Source: Clytia hemisphaerica
Lineage: Eukaryota; Cnidaria; Hydrozoa; Leptothecata; Clytiidae
NCBI GenBank assembly: GCA_902728285.1
Contig: CACVBU010001377.1
Coordinates: forward strand, 496,001 to 560,000
Length of the DNA stretch: 64,000 bases
Direction of reading: 5' to 3'
The notes under the pieces were generated by a model, which had not been told where the DNA came from, did not search any database, and saw only the letters and a list, made by a program, of their open reading frames with translations. Positions 1 through 12,949 of the stretch are shown in pieces; the first letter of the stretch is position 1, and the number at the start of each line of letters is the position of its first letter. Both the position numbers and the translations under genes were made by a program.

Positions 1-3000
1 ATTTCGTATAAGCCTTCAATGGACGCGACGATTCCTGAAATAAACAAATAGATTCTAATTAGGAACAATAGAAAGAAAAACAATAACTTTGATGGCGCTT
101 GAATTGTTTTTAAAGAGCGGTCTCCACTTGTGCGCGCTTCGATCACACCTTTTCGAGCAATGCTGCCACGCTATTGGTCAAAAGAAAAATGAGGCAATTC
201 CATTGGCGCGATCTGACGTAACGGTTGAAAAAATTTAAAATCTGTTCAACTTTTTTTTTCGAGCGCCCGCTACATTTTTATTACGTATAATCTTTTCTTC
301 AAGCAAAAAGGATTGAAGCCAAAAGGTGCGATTGCAGCGAGGCACAAGTGAAGGAGGCGAACTTTCTGATGCAAAATTTGACATTGAAACTATATTCATA
401 TGGATAGTTTTAATCTATTTCAAAGAGAGACTGCTATTCAAATTTTACGATACGAAAGCATTCAAATTAGAACGATTCAAATTACTGTTTGAGAGGACTA
501 AATTTTTTGTTTTTTAGGTAATATTGCGCATAATAGGTAGGGCCCCATCTTTACGAACCGAGACTTATTTAGGCTTACATAAGCTGGAAGAATCTTACAT
601 TCATGAGACATTTATTTTGTTATTTTGAGATTGAACCTTTTTGCCTTTATGATGACAATATCAGAATACACGTTTTTTATAAGAACATAAGGGCTTCGAT
701 GACTAAAATGCTAAGAACAAGTTAAGAACATTCTAAGGCTGTGTGGACTCTAAAACACCCGATTTCTTAGGAAAATGGACGAAAATACCCATAAGATGTT
801 GAAAATAAGAACATATGTTAAGAATATTTTTAGGCTTAAATCTCAAAAAGTTAAAAACCTCCAAAGGCTCAGAAAAGCTTCAAAAATTTTGGCTGTTGTT
901 AAAAATTTTTGTCTGGATTAAAAATGTGTATTGTCTGGATTGAAAAAAATGTGTATTGTCTGGATTAGAAAAACTTAAATTGAAATCAATTCACCTTGCA
1001 TGTGAAAGATGAGTTGGAAATCCGTATTCTTGATCAGTTTGAATAAAGATGACATCAGAATACGGTGTTGTTTGATACACGGAAGACGTCGCACGTGCAC
1101 TGGTTCAGACACGTCTGAAAATATAATAAGTAAGTTGAAAATTCAAGTCATGTAAAACACAATAAATGTATACGGCCACTAGTGACCCCCAACGGGAATT
1201 CCCTTTTTAATAGGATTGGACATAATAGAAATCTAATCAAATTCTCAGTGTGCATGCGATGTATCCGGAGAAATTCAATATTCAAAACATGAACAGTGCG
1301 CATATCCCGAAGAGTAGGCTAAAGTAGCCTATTCTAGACGTCACCCGCGTTTTTTACGCATTTAAACGAGTGAGGTGCTCGCTAAGGCTAAAGGAGCGAT
1401 AACAAAAATGGTCAAACCAGGGGTCCGCGGTTCGAACCACCTCCCCCTCCCCCGTGTTCAGCTCGGCTTATGAAAAACCGAGTCTGATAACCATTGCCTT
1501 CGTGAAACAAATAAAAGACTGTCTAATCCACGTTAAATATCAATTCTACATATCGATGAAAAGAAGGGATCACTTACTTCCCTTTCTATCCAAGACCTGT
1601 TCAATGTCCAACAAATATTGCAGTTGCACGTGTTTTCTAAACATCTCATCACGTCTGATAGCAAGTTCTTTGAAGTTCGGTGGATGGGGAGGTCTTCTTC
1701 TCACGAACAACAAGACAAATAGAAAGACAGCTACCGATGGAATCAGCTGAGATAATAGGAACTGCTTGATGCTACCTTGAACAATGTAGGGGTCTTCATT
1801 TCCTTGAACGATGGTGGTAGCTAGTAAGAAGCCTACCCCGGTCCCTAAAGCGTCGAATGCTACACATAGGGATGTAGCCTTCCCTGCTTCGTGTTCCCCG
1901 AACCAAGTGGATGCGATGTCTCCTGGCAGGAAGAGGAAGCCTGCTACAGACAAGGCGTGAAATGTGTTACCACAGAGCAGGAACCAGTAGCCATGATCTG
2001 CATCATCTCCAAAATATTTGATAAGGGCTCCTGAAATACAAGAAAATCAATAACTTATGAATTTTCATATCAATACAGGGTGTCCGGAAAAAAAAGGAGA
2101 AAGTCGTTTGTGAATACCCATTGATCCAAAGTACACAAAATATTCTTACTTAAAAACGAGATGTTTTGAAATTCTCTTCTTCGACCTTCTAAAATTCATT
2201 AGGCGAAACCAATTTAATTTGTTGTTCTACGGGCAGATTGTTAGCAAAATATAGGTCGGTCGGTCGGTAAAATAAGAATAAATTTTTCATTTATCAGGGT
2301 TGGTAAAGTACCGAAAATGTTTTCCAAAAAATATATAGATCAAAAATTCACTTTTTTTTATCTTCGATGAAGATCATAATAAAATCTTAGTGTATGGAAT
2401 GCTTGATTTTTTAAATTTTTCAATTTTTTGAATTAATTTTCAGCTTTATTCAAATTGATTCTTACAAATAAGTAGTGAGTAAAATATATTGTGGTGGCAA
2501 TTCAATATTATTATTTTTTGATTTTAGCAAAAATAGGGTCGGTCGGGCCCGTAGAACAACAAATTAAATTGGTCTCGCCTTACTTGTCTATGTTCTTTTA
2601 TTCTTTATTGGGGGGACAGGTTCAATTAAATAATTTTTAGATAATTGTTGCCAAAAGGGCACGCTTGAGATTCTAGAGTTCAAGAACCACATAATCGAAC
2701 AACGGATACATGTGAACCGTTCTAAACTAATCATCTTGGTACAATCGTTTGCAATTAATCGTAGTAAAATAGCAAACCTGTTAAATTGAGAAATGCTGAC
2801 GTCTGCATTACCACTGCAAGACCATATTTGTTCAACAGCAGTGCAAATGGTATGGAGAAAAGAACTAAACAGATTCCAAATACGATTGAAAGCATATTGA
2901 TCGACAAGATGCTGATTTGGTAATATTCTCTTAAGATGTTGGATACTGCTGGAAAGCAAAGCCAATTTGAGCCACAGACCAAGGATAGGAGGCAATATGA

Positions 3001-3237
3001 TGCCAGGACGAACCAACGTTGAGGATGAAGCTGAAATATAATATCCTCTTCTGGAGATACTGGTTGTAATGGTGGTTCTGGTGATTCTGTATCATCTTCG
3101 GTGATGATTGGGGATGATTGATGAATGTTGTTGAGATTGTCGAAGGATTCTTTGGTGTTGCTTGATGATGGTGGTTTTTGGTAAATAAATGGAGGCTCTG
3201 GTTGTTGTTGACACTTTGTGTTTGAGCATGGAGCCAT
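1..3237 (-). CDS. SLC49/FLVCR-like major facilitator transporter, N-terminal part (runs off left edge)
   Basis: Four exons join in phase: 2778-3237, 1578-2030, 995-1114 and 1-34 (cut by the window edge), giving the first ~355 residues. Each junction has a standard GT donor and AG acceptor. The start is the first ATG of the exon (3237), in a good context after AAAACAACA; the frame stays open upstream but only from a GTG. Residues 1-74 are a polar, Pro/Ser/Gln-rich cytosolic tail. RWFVLASYCLL (from ~74) opens the first membrane span. WFGEHE at 196-201 followed by a glycine-rich GTGVGFLL stretch is the hallmark of the SLC49 family (FLVCR1/2, MFSD7, DIRC2), known for heme or choline transport. 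Exon 3 resembles the cytosolic-loop-to-TM7 region (SLFKLIKNTDFQLIF) and exon 4 starts TM7. The exact SLC49 subgroup cannot be told and the C-terminal half is missing. Family assignment is firm; substrate is unknown. Confidence 0.8.
116..347. repeat. MITE family 1, copy 1 (TIR GGTCTCCACTTG)
   Basis: Ends GCGGTCTCCACTTG...CAAGTGAAGGAGGCG are inverted. The interior matches the copy at 22907-23151 in reverse orientation, including the GATTGAAGCCAAAA segment and the ATTGGTCAAAAGAAAAATGA segment. Confidence 0.75.
669..932. repeat. MITE family 2 (TIR ACACGTTTTTTATAAGAAC), copy 1
   Basis: Starts with the family terminus after TA and carries the repeated internal word AAGAACA(T/A)...AAGGCT. The right end is degraded and followed by GTGTATTGTCTGGATT units at 926-965. 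It lies in the intron after SLC49-like exon 3. Confidence 0.75.
2202..2579. repeat. Harbinger-like MITE with TTA target duplication
   Basis: Inverted ends of ~33 bp: GGCGAAACCAATTTAATTTG at left and its near-exact reverse at right (CAAATTAAATTGGTCTCGCC). Flanked by TTA on both sides (2199-2201 and 2580-2582). The 3-bp TTA duplication and GG start fit the PIF/Harbinger superfamily. It lies in SLC49-like intron 1. Confidence 0.8.
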
Positions 3238-4873
3238 TGTTGTTTTACAAAGTGTTTTGGTATGAGTTTGTGGATTTGATTGAAACCTTCTTTTGTTCTG
3301 TGCTTTTATTTGAAACACTCTCTTTTTCTTCCTATCTGAGTTTGACTGGTTATGTGGAAGGATCTCTTGGTTTTCTCTTTAGAGTCGATTAACTTTCCTT
3401 GTGATAGAAGCTCTTTGTAGACTCCAATAGTATTGTTTGGTTATATGGAAGAGCTCTTCTTTGGTTAATGAATTTTCCTAGTTGTACAAACTTTTTGTAC
3501 ACTCGAATGATGTTATGCGGTTTAAATCACAAATAACTAAGTCGGTAAATAAATACGATCCAATGTAAAAAATATACAAGTCAAGAGTTGATAAATCTTG
3601 ATATACGGTTTTTACCAAATGTAAAATGATGAGCAAAATAATCCAAAATTTGAAAATAAAAAATTCAAAATACTGTGCAGCAATAAATCCGAAATGCAGG
3701 ATTGAAATAAATATACAATATCGGTCAAGCCAATGTTAAAAAGTATTTACGTTGAAAAATAAATAAAAATTGTTGAGAATAAAATAAAGAATGTTGAATT
3801 TAATGTCTATTTGGTTTGTCACAATTCCTTGAACAGCGATTGCTGAAGTTAAGAGATCCTTCCAACAAAATTACCAAATATGCTCGTGTCATTCTGAAAC
3901 CGGAAAAAAAGATGAAAATGAGGTATTAGTTCTTAGAAGTTTCATTTCGGCAGAAAATTGGCCGTTAAAATCTTTGTTTGAAGATATTGAATAAAGTCAT
4001 TGCATTGACGTCAAAATAGAGAAACATATTGTCTTTAGACTTTCTGCCGGCTTACAAGTTAAGAGAAGAGAAGAAGAGGCAGGGCATAAAGTGTAAGGAG
4101 GGTGTGTGAGGGATGTGACATAAACTAAACAGTGCCGAAAGATAGAGAGCTCAATCTTTTTAAGCATGAATATAATTTTTTACAATTAATTTCATCATGC
4201 TGTGGTCTCCAGGTAATTAATGTAATCATGTAATCATAATACTTTAATGAAAGCATGTATCAATAGCATATCTTTTCCACACTTTTTTAACCTATGTGTT
4301 TTCATGTTTCAAAGAAATTTTTCTTCAGAAATTTCAATTATGAAAGGAATCTTCATGTAAGATTATACAACCTACATATAATAGAAATGCACTCCTACTA
4401 AAACACCTCTTAAAGAGTGTTAAAAACAAGACAAATTAAAGAGATGTCTGGACAGTATATTTTTCTACGAAATCTAAAAGAAATACAAGGTCAAAGTTAG
4501 ATTAGTCTAGAGATAACATTATGACAATGTCCATTTTGAGCCATCCTCTTTCAACACAGAAAAAAAATACTTCAAAAAAACGTGACAAAGAAGAAAAGAA
4601 TATATGTTTCTCGTTTACTTTTTAAATCATGTTTTTATATAGGACTGTAAATCAGTAAAAATACTCTCAACGACCATTTATGCTTTATTAAAAAGGTATA
4701 CACTGTTGGAAGGATATCTTTGAGTAGAATAACCTAACCGGTTAAAGAGTTTTGAAATATTGAACAATATGAAAAATGAAGATGAAAATTAAAATAAAAA
4801 TATTTGAATCTCACGAACTCCAAATCTATACCTAAATATTCAGATTTTTCATATCATCCTTAAGGGCTACATA

Positions 4874-4966
4874 CACTACACAATATATTGTCAGGTAATA
4901 TATTGAGAATATATTGCTGAGTCTCAGTCACCTGCTGCAAACCATATTGCTAAATATATTGTGTAG
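4874..4966. repeat. Small palindromic element (ACACAATATATTG ends)
   Basis: CTACACAATATATTG and CAATATATTGTGTAG are inverted, 93 bp in all, with extra AATATATTG words inside. Confidence 0.6.
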
Positions 4967-7766
4967 TCTAAGTAGACAGATCATTCAAATCAAAATTGAA
5001 AATCCTTTAAAGAAGAAATACTTTTGTTATGGGTGATTTTTTCCACTTTACCGAACTTCATCTGAATGTAGTAAAAAAATATTCATGAATGAGGATATCA
5101 TTTTAAAGAGTAGAAAAAGCTTGTTTGCATTTATTCAGCTTCTCAATACATGCTCAATATATTAGCAGAGGTTTCTAAAAGGATTTTTTTATGTTTGTAT
5201 GCCGGCAAAAATACTTGATCCAAATTTGATTTTTGAAACTCAATCTAAAATAGAAAAAATATTTTGTAGCAAAATTTAACTTTTTTTGTTGTTTACAAGC
5301 AAAAATAACTATTATTATCTACATCTACATATTTGAAAATTCAAAAAGATTTTCGGGAGCTGCAGCCTCTGAACATCAACCAGGGCTTTACCCTAGACCC
5401 CAGATTCATTCATGCACAGCTATTCTGAGTAGATGCCTCCCACTCAATCTAAATTTACAAAAATGGCTTCAGCTCAAAGTGCTTAGAACAGAACAATCTC
5501 TGATTGGTGCATCTCAATAATGTGTGAATGCTCTTTCAATCTTCTTGCAATAAAAAATGTCTCATTTTAGCTAAATATTGAAAGACTTTTCCGTTTTTTC
5601 TAGTTGTAAAGTTACCAAGCAAACAATCAATAAGGTGTTAAGCACCAGAAACTATGTCATATTTTGCAAGTTTTCGGAAATGTTTATTGTATATATAGAA
5701 TAAAGATATATTGAAAATTTCAGTGTGAAAAAAAACCCTACAGTAGCAGAAATTTTAAGACTGTTGCCTACTGTCTCCTAGCACATTCTTTGTTTATGCG
5801 TGTTTCAATTCTGTGATAGTTAATAAGGAAGTAGCCAAAAAATCTTGCCCTCCTTTTTTCTACATTACTGTTGGCAAGAGAGCGTTATTACACCCTTCAC
5901 ACCCCTTCTCGTAACGTTATGAGTGTCATAAAAACGCGATAGTCTATTGAATGACTAATTACTACAGCATATCTTTTTGATGACAATATTTGTCTACTAA
6001 CAACACAGCTGTTACCTAGAGACAGGATAACCTATCCTGTTTTTGTTCTGGCTGTGGGCAAGTAATGTATGCTGCAGTAATTTATTACTCAATAGAAAGT
6101 CTCGTTTTCCTAAAAGGTCTGTGGCAACCAAACTGTTTTGAGTTGTGTACAAAAATAATGTTTCCTTACTATGTGTAGCAAAAGTGTGTGACAACATCCA
6201 CAGCACCATAACATTTTTATATGTTTTTATCAGATTTGCACGCGTGTGAAAATACAAAAGAAAGCTGAGAATGAGCAAAGTAATTTTCAAAACATTACGT
6301 AATCATAACCAGTCCTCATGCCAGGCACGAATGTTGATAAAATGATATAAAAATGTTTTGAAAAGAGAAGTGAGGAAAGTTATTTGTGACCAGTCAATTG
6401 CAGTTGGGTACACAGCGTCATTTTTGTTTCCATAAATTCAGCATTTAGAAACACAAATGAGCCAACATTTCTGCAACAGAGACCGAATGACAAATGAAAG
6501 TTCACTGTTAGCCTTGCCTTTTTAAATTTTTTGGTTTCCTTAAAATGGCTGACACCTATTGTAGAATCAGAAATCGCCCACGGGTAAACATCTCACCGCT
6601 GCAATATACTGAACAAATTATGAGCGTGTAATTCAAAGTCTTTAAGCTAAAGTTCCACAAAAGCAGAACAAAAATCATTTTTTTGAAGTTTGGAAAAACT
6701 TTGCTCAATCATCAAACCGCGCAAAATTGAGGAACTTAGCTGTGGTAGATCATTTTGATGGAAGTTGTTAGACTGTTTACAAGGTTCTTGACAGAAATCC
6801 TTTGTTTAGTTGTCAAATGATGACAATACTGTTATTAATTTTGTTAGATCTGACAAATTGATGTTTGTGAGTGCACTTTTATGCACTAAAACATATAGAA
6901 AATTGTCCATGTTTGTTTTTCTTGCGCAAACCCCTGTAACTATGTGGGCAGATGTTGGGTTGAAATCAAAAATGAAACCACTGAAAACAAAAGTAGAATT
7001 AGGCCACACTCCAAATCCCAAAGATAGGAGTCTAAACTGTTAAGGGAGCGTTTGGATTCTAATAGGTAAGTGCGGTAGACAGTTTCATAAGTAAACACAA
7101 GATTTTATGTACGTTTAGAAAAAACACTTTCCAATCTCATGCCGGTTATCTCAGCAAAAAGAAGGGGGAAAATTCCAAAAAAGTCAGTGGAATCTTAGTA
7201 CAGAAAGTGGAATCTTAGAGACCAATTCCGTGTGACGTCAGTTATGATCAGTCATTTTTTCTAAGAAATGGTAGAACAAATATGTATAAACAAAGTGATT
7301 TAGTAGCACCTTGATAAATTTAAGTCTTTTAATATTTTCCATTCGGACGTGCAAATATTTTTTGTTTTTTTGGGTGAAATTTATGTCAGGAATAGGCAGC
7401 TTGCTTGAGTTTGCTCTCGAAGATAGTCCCTGACTGGATTTTGTTGAATCGGTCTATGCAAAACGAGGGTATTGAATCTTTAAACCTATACATAAACAAA
7501 GTTGCTGGGAAAAAAAGAGTAACTCAAGACAGAAGGTCTGGTTGTGCTGTTTTATGTTTTTATATCCTAGCTAAATAAAAAAAGTCTATTCTTTTATCAT
7601 TTGTTTTCTTGATATAATTTTTGAACAAAATATCCAGTTCAATGGATACCGTCAACTGTTCTGCTATATATATGGGAGTCTGAAAGAGAGGCTAAATGGG
7701 AAATCTGAGCCCAACAGGGCAGACACACAAACCAAAACAAACTGATGTATCTAAACTCTGATATAT

Positions 7767-8128
7767 ATACCTTCAACTGCTCTAACTTGGGACGATTGGT
7801 CGAAACATGGTACTGGTTGATATCTGGCCTGTATTTTCACATACTTTTAAATCTCTTTGACAACAAATTTGTTTTGATAACTCCACCAAGTTTATCAATC
7901 ATACTTCTTTGTTCCTCTTAGAGTGCACAGACACTTGCGTGTGTTCTACTACAGATTTTTTCATATTTCGATTTAAAAGCCTACTCGGTGCGAAAGAGAA
8001 ATTGTGTATTTTTTAATACGCCGTTCATTAACTCAAATCAAATGACTTTGGAAGTTCAGTGAAATGGTGGACGAATTGCCGTCCCATGATTTGTCAGATA
8101 GTCCCAAATTAGAGCAGTTGACGGTACC
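7767..8128. repeat. Inverted-repeat element, partly duplicated at 8618-8985
   Basis: Left TACCTTCAACTGCTCTAACT and right AGAGCAGTTGACGGTA are inverted. A 175-bp part (CATATTTCG..TTAAAAGCCTACTCGG) recurs at 8630-8755 and 8937-8975, where another MITE splits it. Confidence 0.6.
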
Positions 8129-8132
8129 TGCA

Positions 8133-8603
8133 TACCGTGAGTGGTCCTAAATCCGACAGCCCTGCCTAAATCCGATGGGGTCTTTCAAAGATAGAAACTA
8201 AAATAAAAACAAACCTTTCGCTGTGATGCAATGAAGATACCAAAGTGTCAAATAAACTGAGAGATTTGATACACTGAACCAATTGAACCAAAACAATAAT
8301 TGCTTCTTACAGTATACAAAACATATTTTTTATTACAAAATTGTTAACATTTAAACACGAGCAACGGATTCAGAATAATAGCAGGTAATTATTTTTACAA
8401 CTCAAACTTTTTTTTATTACATTAAATTGACATTATTACATTTTAGTCATATTCTTACATGTTTTGTTTCAAGAGTTCTTACAAAATATTTTATTGTTCA
8501 ACTTGGAGAGGGAATCTTTGTAAACATAGAATTTTGTTCATAGCAGTCATTTGGGGGGTCGGATAATTAGGCAGGGCTGTCGGATTTAGGACCACTCACG
8601 GTA
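8133..8603. repeat. MITE family 3 (TIR CCGTGAGTGGTCCTAAATCC), copy 1
   Basis: Inverted ends of ~36 bp (CCGTGAGTGGTCCTAAATCC at left, GGATTTAGGACCACTCACGG at right) with TA flanks. About 470 bp. Interrupts a larger duplicated repeat. Confidence 0.85.
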
Positions 8604-8757
8604 TATCAGATACCTACGGATTTTTTTCATATTTCGACTTAAAAGCCTACTCGGCGCGAAAGAGTATAGTGTATTTTTTTAATACACTGTTCATTAACTC
8701 AAATCAAATGACTTTGGAGGTTCGGTGAAATGGTGGCCGATTGCATGCCGTCCAATA

Positions 8758-8936
8758 GACCTTTTTTTAAAGAGGACGTCCTGTTGAATAATTATGTAGT
8801 CCAGCCATAAAAACAATGATAGAGCCATGCATAATTACTGTACCATGCATATTGTAATAATTATGCATGGTTTTATCATTATTTTTCTGCTGGACTAGAT
8901 AATTATTCAACAGGGTGGCCTCTTTGAAAAAAGGTC
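8758..8936. repeat. MITE family 4 (TIR GACCTTTTTT...AAGAGG), copy 1
   Basis: A 179-bp element with ~60-bp inverted arms (CTGTTGAATAATTATGTAGT and its reverse) and TA flanks. Splits a copy of the 7767-8128 repeat. Confidence 0.85.
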
Positions 8937-9169
8937 TATGGTTTTGTCAGATAGTCCCAAGTTAGAGCAGTTGATGATAACTCAGTACTTAAATATGGTT
9001 TACTGTAAGATTGACAGTGTAGGAAATGCCATCATGCTATTTATAGGCCTAATGAATGTATGTTTTTGCTTACGTCTACGGCAGCAAGCTGCAGAAGGGA
9101 CGCTTTTTATGGTTGGCAGACGATATCATACTCCAGGATGCAAGTGAAATTTTTCAATCTGCGGACCTA

Positions 9170-9480
9170 GACGGGGGTTCAGTTATTATCAGTTAGGGTT
9201 AGGGTTGGAGCTTGAGAGTCACAATATAAGGCCGAAGGCCTTCTTAGGGGCATTCGTACCCTGTGACTTAACTTAGGATCCCGTAGGGATCCTTGTAGGG
9301 GCACCGGTAGGGTTGGGAGCTTTCTTAATTAGGGTCTGTAAATTACACGCTATAAGTATTTGTGAATGACAGCTTTCAGTCGTGTCTCGTTGGCGTAAGC
9401 GGTTAGGCATTGGGTTAGTAAACCAAGGTTGCTTGCATTTGGTGGTTCGAGCCGGGGTCGGAGACCTGTTTCACCGCCAG
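9170..9480 (+). repeat. tRNA-derived SINE-like repeat, copy 1
   Basis: Shares a ~200-bp block with 53950-54235 (GGTTAGGGTTGGAG.., AGGGTCTGTAAATTACAC, CTATAAGTATTTGTGAA). It ends in a tRNA-like head with an A-box (TGGCGTAAGCGGTTAGG) and B-box (GGTTCGAGCC). The element 9477-10564 is inserted in its tail; SINE-like sequence resumes after 10571. Confidence 0.55.
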
Positions 9481-10564
9481 ACCCCCGCGCTCGATAGGAT
9501 TATCGATCCTTCGTTGATCCATTATCGAGCTAGTATTTCAATCGAGTATATCGATTCGTCATCGATCGTTAATCGATTCGTCATCGATCATTAATCGATT
9601 CGTCATCGATTGTTAATCGATTCGTCATCGATCGTTAATCGATTCGTCATCGATCGTTAATCGTTTCGTCATCGATTGTTAATCGATTCGTCATCGATCG
9701 TTAATCGATTCGTCATCGATCGTTAATCGATTCGTCATCGATCGTTAATCGTTTCGCCATCGATCGTTAATCGATTCGTCATCGATCGTTAATCGTTTCG
9801 CCATCGATCGTTAATCGATTCGTCATCGATCGTTAATCGATTCGTCATCGATCGTTAATCGAATATGCACCGATTATAAATCGAATATGCATCGATTATA
9901 AATCGATTATGCATCGATTTTAAATCGATTATGCATCTATCATGTATCAATCATGTATCGATCATACATCGAGCCCGTAAATTAATTAGCGGGTTGGGGC
10001 TTATTATATTATAGGTACCCGAGAGTACCATATCGGCCATTTTTAAGCCGGCCCCCTCCGCTTTTTTAAGTTCGGAGCTAGGGCTCAGGCGAAATTCCGT
10101 AATCTAAACCTTCCAGCAGATGTTGAAAGTTTCTCCGACCTTTTCCCAGAGCTTTCTTAGCGTGTCGAAAGAAAATTTCTACATCGGGGATGCCAGATAA
10201 GTACCGATAAGTAAATCCGGTTTTGACGCCATTAGATCGGTATGGATCGATTAATCAATATAAAAAAACGGTCGATATTTTGATTGGATCGATAGAGGTG
10301 TCGATAGGTAATCGATAGGTGTCGATAGGTAATCGATAGGTGTCGATAGGTAATCGATAGCGAGAAAGATCGATTAATATTAGAGCTCGATTTTTAGAAA
10401 GAGTCGTTCGATGATAGATCGATAACTAATCATAAGCTTAAAAAAATCTTGAGTATCGATCCTCTATCGATCTCCTTTCCGGATCGATAAGTAATCCATC
10501 GATCACATATCGATCCGTCATCGAGCCGTTCCGATGATCGATCCTATCGAGCGCGGGGGTCTGG
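9477..10564. mobile_element. Inverted-repeat element filled with ATCGAT satellite, nested in a tRNA SINE
   Basis: Perfect 24-bp inverted ends: CCAGACCCCCGCGCTCGATA (9477 onward) and TATCGAGCGCGGGGGTCTGG (to 10564). Both sides carry TTCACCG, a 7-bp direct repeat that looks like a target duplication. The interior has no coding frame. Left of centre is an array of ~22-bp units (TTAATCGATTCGTCATCGATC); at the right are TCGATAGGTG/TAATCGATAGG units. Confidence 0.8.
9540..9960. repeat. ~22-bp tandem array rich in ATCGAT
   Basis: About 18 units alternating TCATCGATCGTTAATCGATT-type words with small variants (CGTTTCGCC), decaying to ATGCATCGATTATAAATCG units at the right. It lies inside the element 9477-10564. 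Confidence 0.85.
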
Positions 10565-11909
10565 TTCACCGGTACCGGCAAATTTCAGAAAAATACTTAG
10601 AAAACAGTTAGAAACACTTGAGAAAGACAGAAAATCAGGATAGAAGATAGGAAAGTAGAAAATAGGAGGAAAATAAGAGACGATGCATCCTGGAGTAGGA
10701 TATCGTTTGCCAACCGCTTTTTATGGCTAGCTGGAGAGGACGAAAAGTGGGAAACAAATAACTTACTTGGTTGCATCACAAGAAGCTGAAAATTATCCTT
10801 CAGTAAAATAGGTACTTAGTAGTGTTTTCAAATTAAAGAATGTCAGGGCCAATACAGTAGGTTTTCAGTTGCAGCTGCCTGGTCTCGTCTGGTTGCAAGA
10901 TTATTGTCTTTGGAAAAATTGCAGTTTTTTGAAATTTTTTTACCAAAAAATCAAAACAAAGAGCGTGCGCGCACTTACGTGAGTAAAATCTGGATGCCCA
11001 AATTAAAATTGAAAATCTATGTCTGACCACGGGTTTTACTGGGATTTCCAGGAGCTCCGCAGTAACGGTGTAACGGTGCTTGCTTTCCGGGACACTAACA
11101 AGAGCCGCAACAATGCGAACGACCAACGTGCCCGCGCGTGCGGCTCAAAATTAGGCCTTTTGAAATTGGACCCTTACAGTGCATAAAAAATTTACTCAAA
11201 TTTTAGTAAATTAGGGCGAAAAATCGATCCTTACAGTTAGCCTTACGGTTCACTTTCACGGAAATTTTGCTTTGGATCATTTTGGGCAAAATATGGTCAG
11301 CTTTTCCAAATTAAAAAGTGCCCTGTATGTGGGCACTTTTCTCATCTTTGCTCATTTCAACCCTTCTGTCTGTGCACTTTGGGAAGCTTCGAAAAAGGAC
11401 TTTTAAGGGTCACACGTAACATAACTCGCACGTAAGGTAGGTCGTTTGCCTTGAGTTACTGTGAGTACAATAGAGTATTCTCCTTTTTTACAGAGGAATT
11501 AATAAACTTAGTTAGTTATCAGCACATTTAGTTTCCTATAGTTACTGTTGAAATCTTCAGTCGTAAATAACCGTAAAACTTTAGTATTCAAGCATTTACT
11601 TACAAAAATAAAATATGAATATGAATAAGTTGTAGTTGTTTGAACATATTAATACAATAAGACTTCAATGTGAGTAATAAAATATTTTTCAAACGAATAT
11701 CGAAATCGACAGAAATCGGGAAAAAATTGAAAGGACAGCGTATGAGCATGGAGGTATACAGAAAAACAGGAGTTGGATGTGTCGGTAATTGGTCATTAAA
11801 GTCTTTTGATTTCTTTTATAAAATGTATCAAAAGAAATTCTAAGCTCGCCCGATGAAATAAGACTTTTTAGTAGAACTCAAGTTTGCTCTGAACATTCTA
11901 ATTATCAGT

Positions 11910-12168
11910 ATACACTCTTCTCGAGATGCATAAATTTCTTGCTGTCCTCGTTTTCAAACAGATTTCATTGCTATGAAATTATACATTTAAACCAATTTAA
12001 ATTCCCAAAAGGCAAACATTAACTCTAAAACAAAAGTACTTGAAATTCAAAATGTCTCATGAGGTGTAAACAACACAATTATCATTGTGAATATGTAATT
12101 TTATAGCAATGAAATCTGTTTGAAAACGAGGACAACAATAAATTTATGCATCTTGAGAAGAGTGTATT
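11910..12168. repeat. MITE with ~78-bp terminal inverted repeats
   Basis: TACACTCTTCTCGAGATGCA at left and TGCATCTTGAGAAGAGTGTA at right. The match continues inward through the CAATGAAATCTGTTTGAAAA block. Confidence 0.8.
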
Positions 12169-12949
12169 GAAGATTCTATAACCTTTTAATATACGAAAAT
12201 TAAATAAAACTTCCTCCACGACACAAGTTTATGTTACATTTCGTTATCCGTTCAATTTTGTTTTGAAAAGATACTTTTTAAGCAAGAAAATGAAAAGTTC
12301 TTTATAAGCACACACAATTTCAGACTCAATTTGCAGACATAAAGTCGCTGGAGAATTTTGGAGAAAGTATCAAGCAATAGAGTTCACCTTAAAGAAAACA
12401 TTGATCGAAAAATCTTATTATTTGACGAGGGATTGCCAAGTTTACAGGCCTTTTTTAGTCCAAATATTTTCTTACACTGATGTCAGAAACAATGAATCTC
12501 GTCTCAACTAATTTTTAAAGCTTCAATTAGCCAATAAGATTTCACTAATGGATAAAAGAGCTCATTAAAAATGCACGATATAATGAGATTTTGAGCATAC
12601 ATACATCGTAACTTTTTTAATCGTAGGGCGAGCTTGGTTACAATAGCATACTTCTCCTTTTTCTCCATGGTATGAGAATTAGCATATGAATAATATGGAA
12701 TAATGAGTGAGTGCAAATAATATGATAAGATAAAACATAGTTCAATTCGTAGTTCAAAAAACTACTAAAACTGTAAAAGATTCCTAAAAAATGCATTCAT
12801 TCAATTGGTTATGTATTATTATAGTTCAATTTAATTCAATTAATTACATATATGGTAGTTTGAAATTGTATAAAACTCGCGATGATTGCGAATTTGCAAT
12901 ATATATAATATTGTTATAAAGCTAGAATGAACCACATTAAGCTTTTCTG

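Noticed and set aside
6012-6290. 92-codon minus-strand frame with a hydrophobic start, like a signal peptide
   Set aside because: The first codon is TTG, not ATG; there is no splice partner, and the adjacent sequence is repeated elsewhere in the window.
9382-9594. Frame over the tRNA-like head and ATCGAT array
   Set aside because: It reads through a SINE and a satellite; not coding.
9540-9960. CRISPR-like array
   Set aside because: Units are contiguous ~22-bp satellite repeats without distinct spacers, in a eukaryotic genome.
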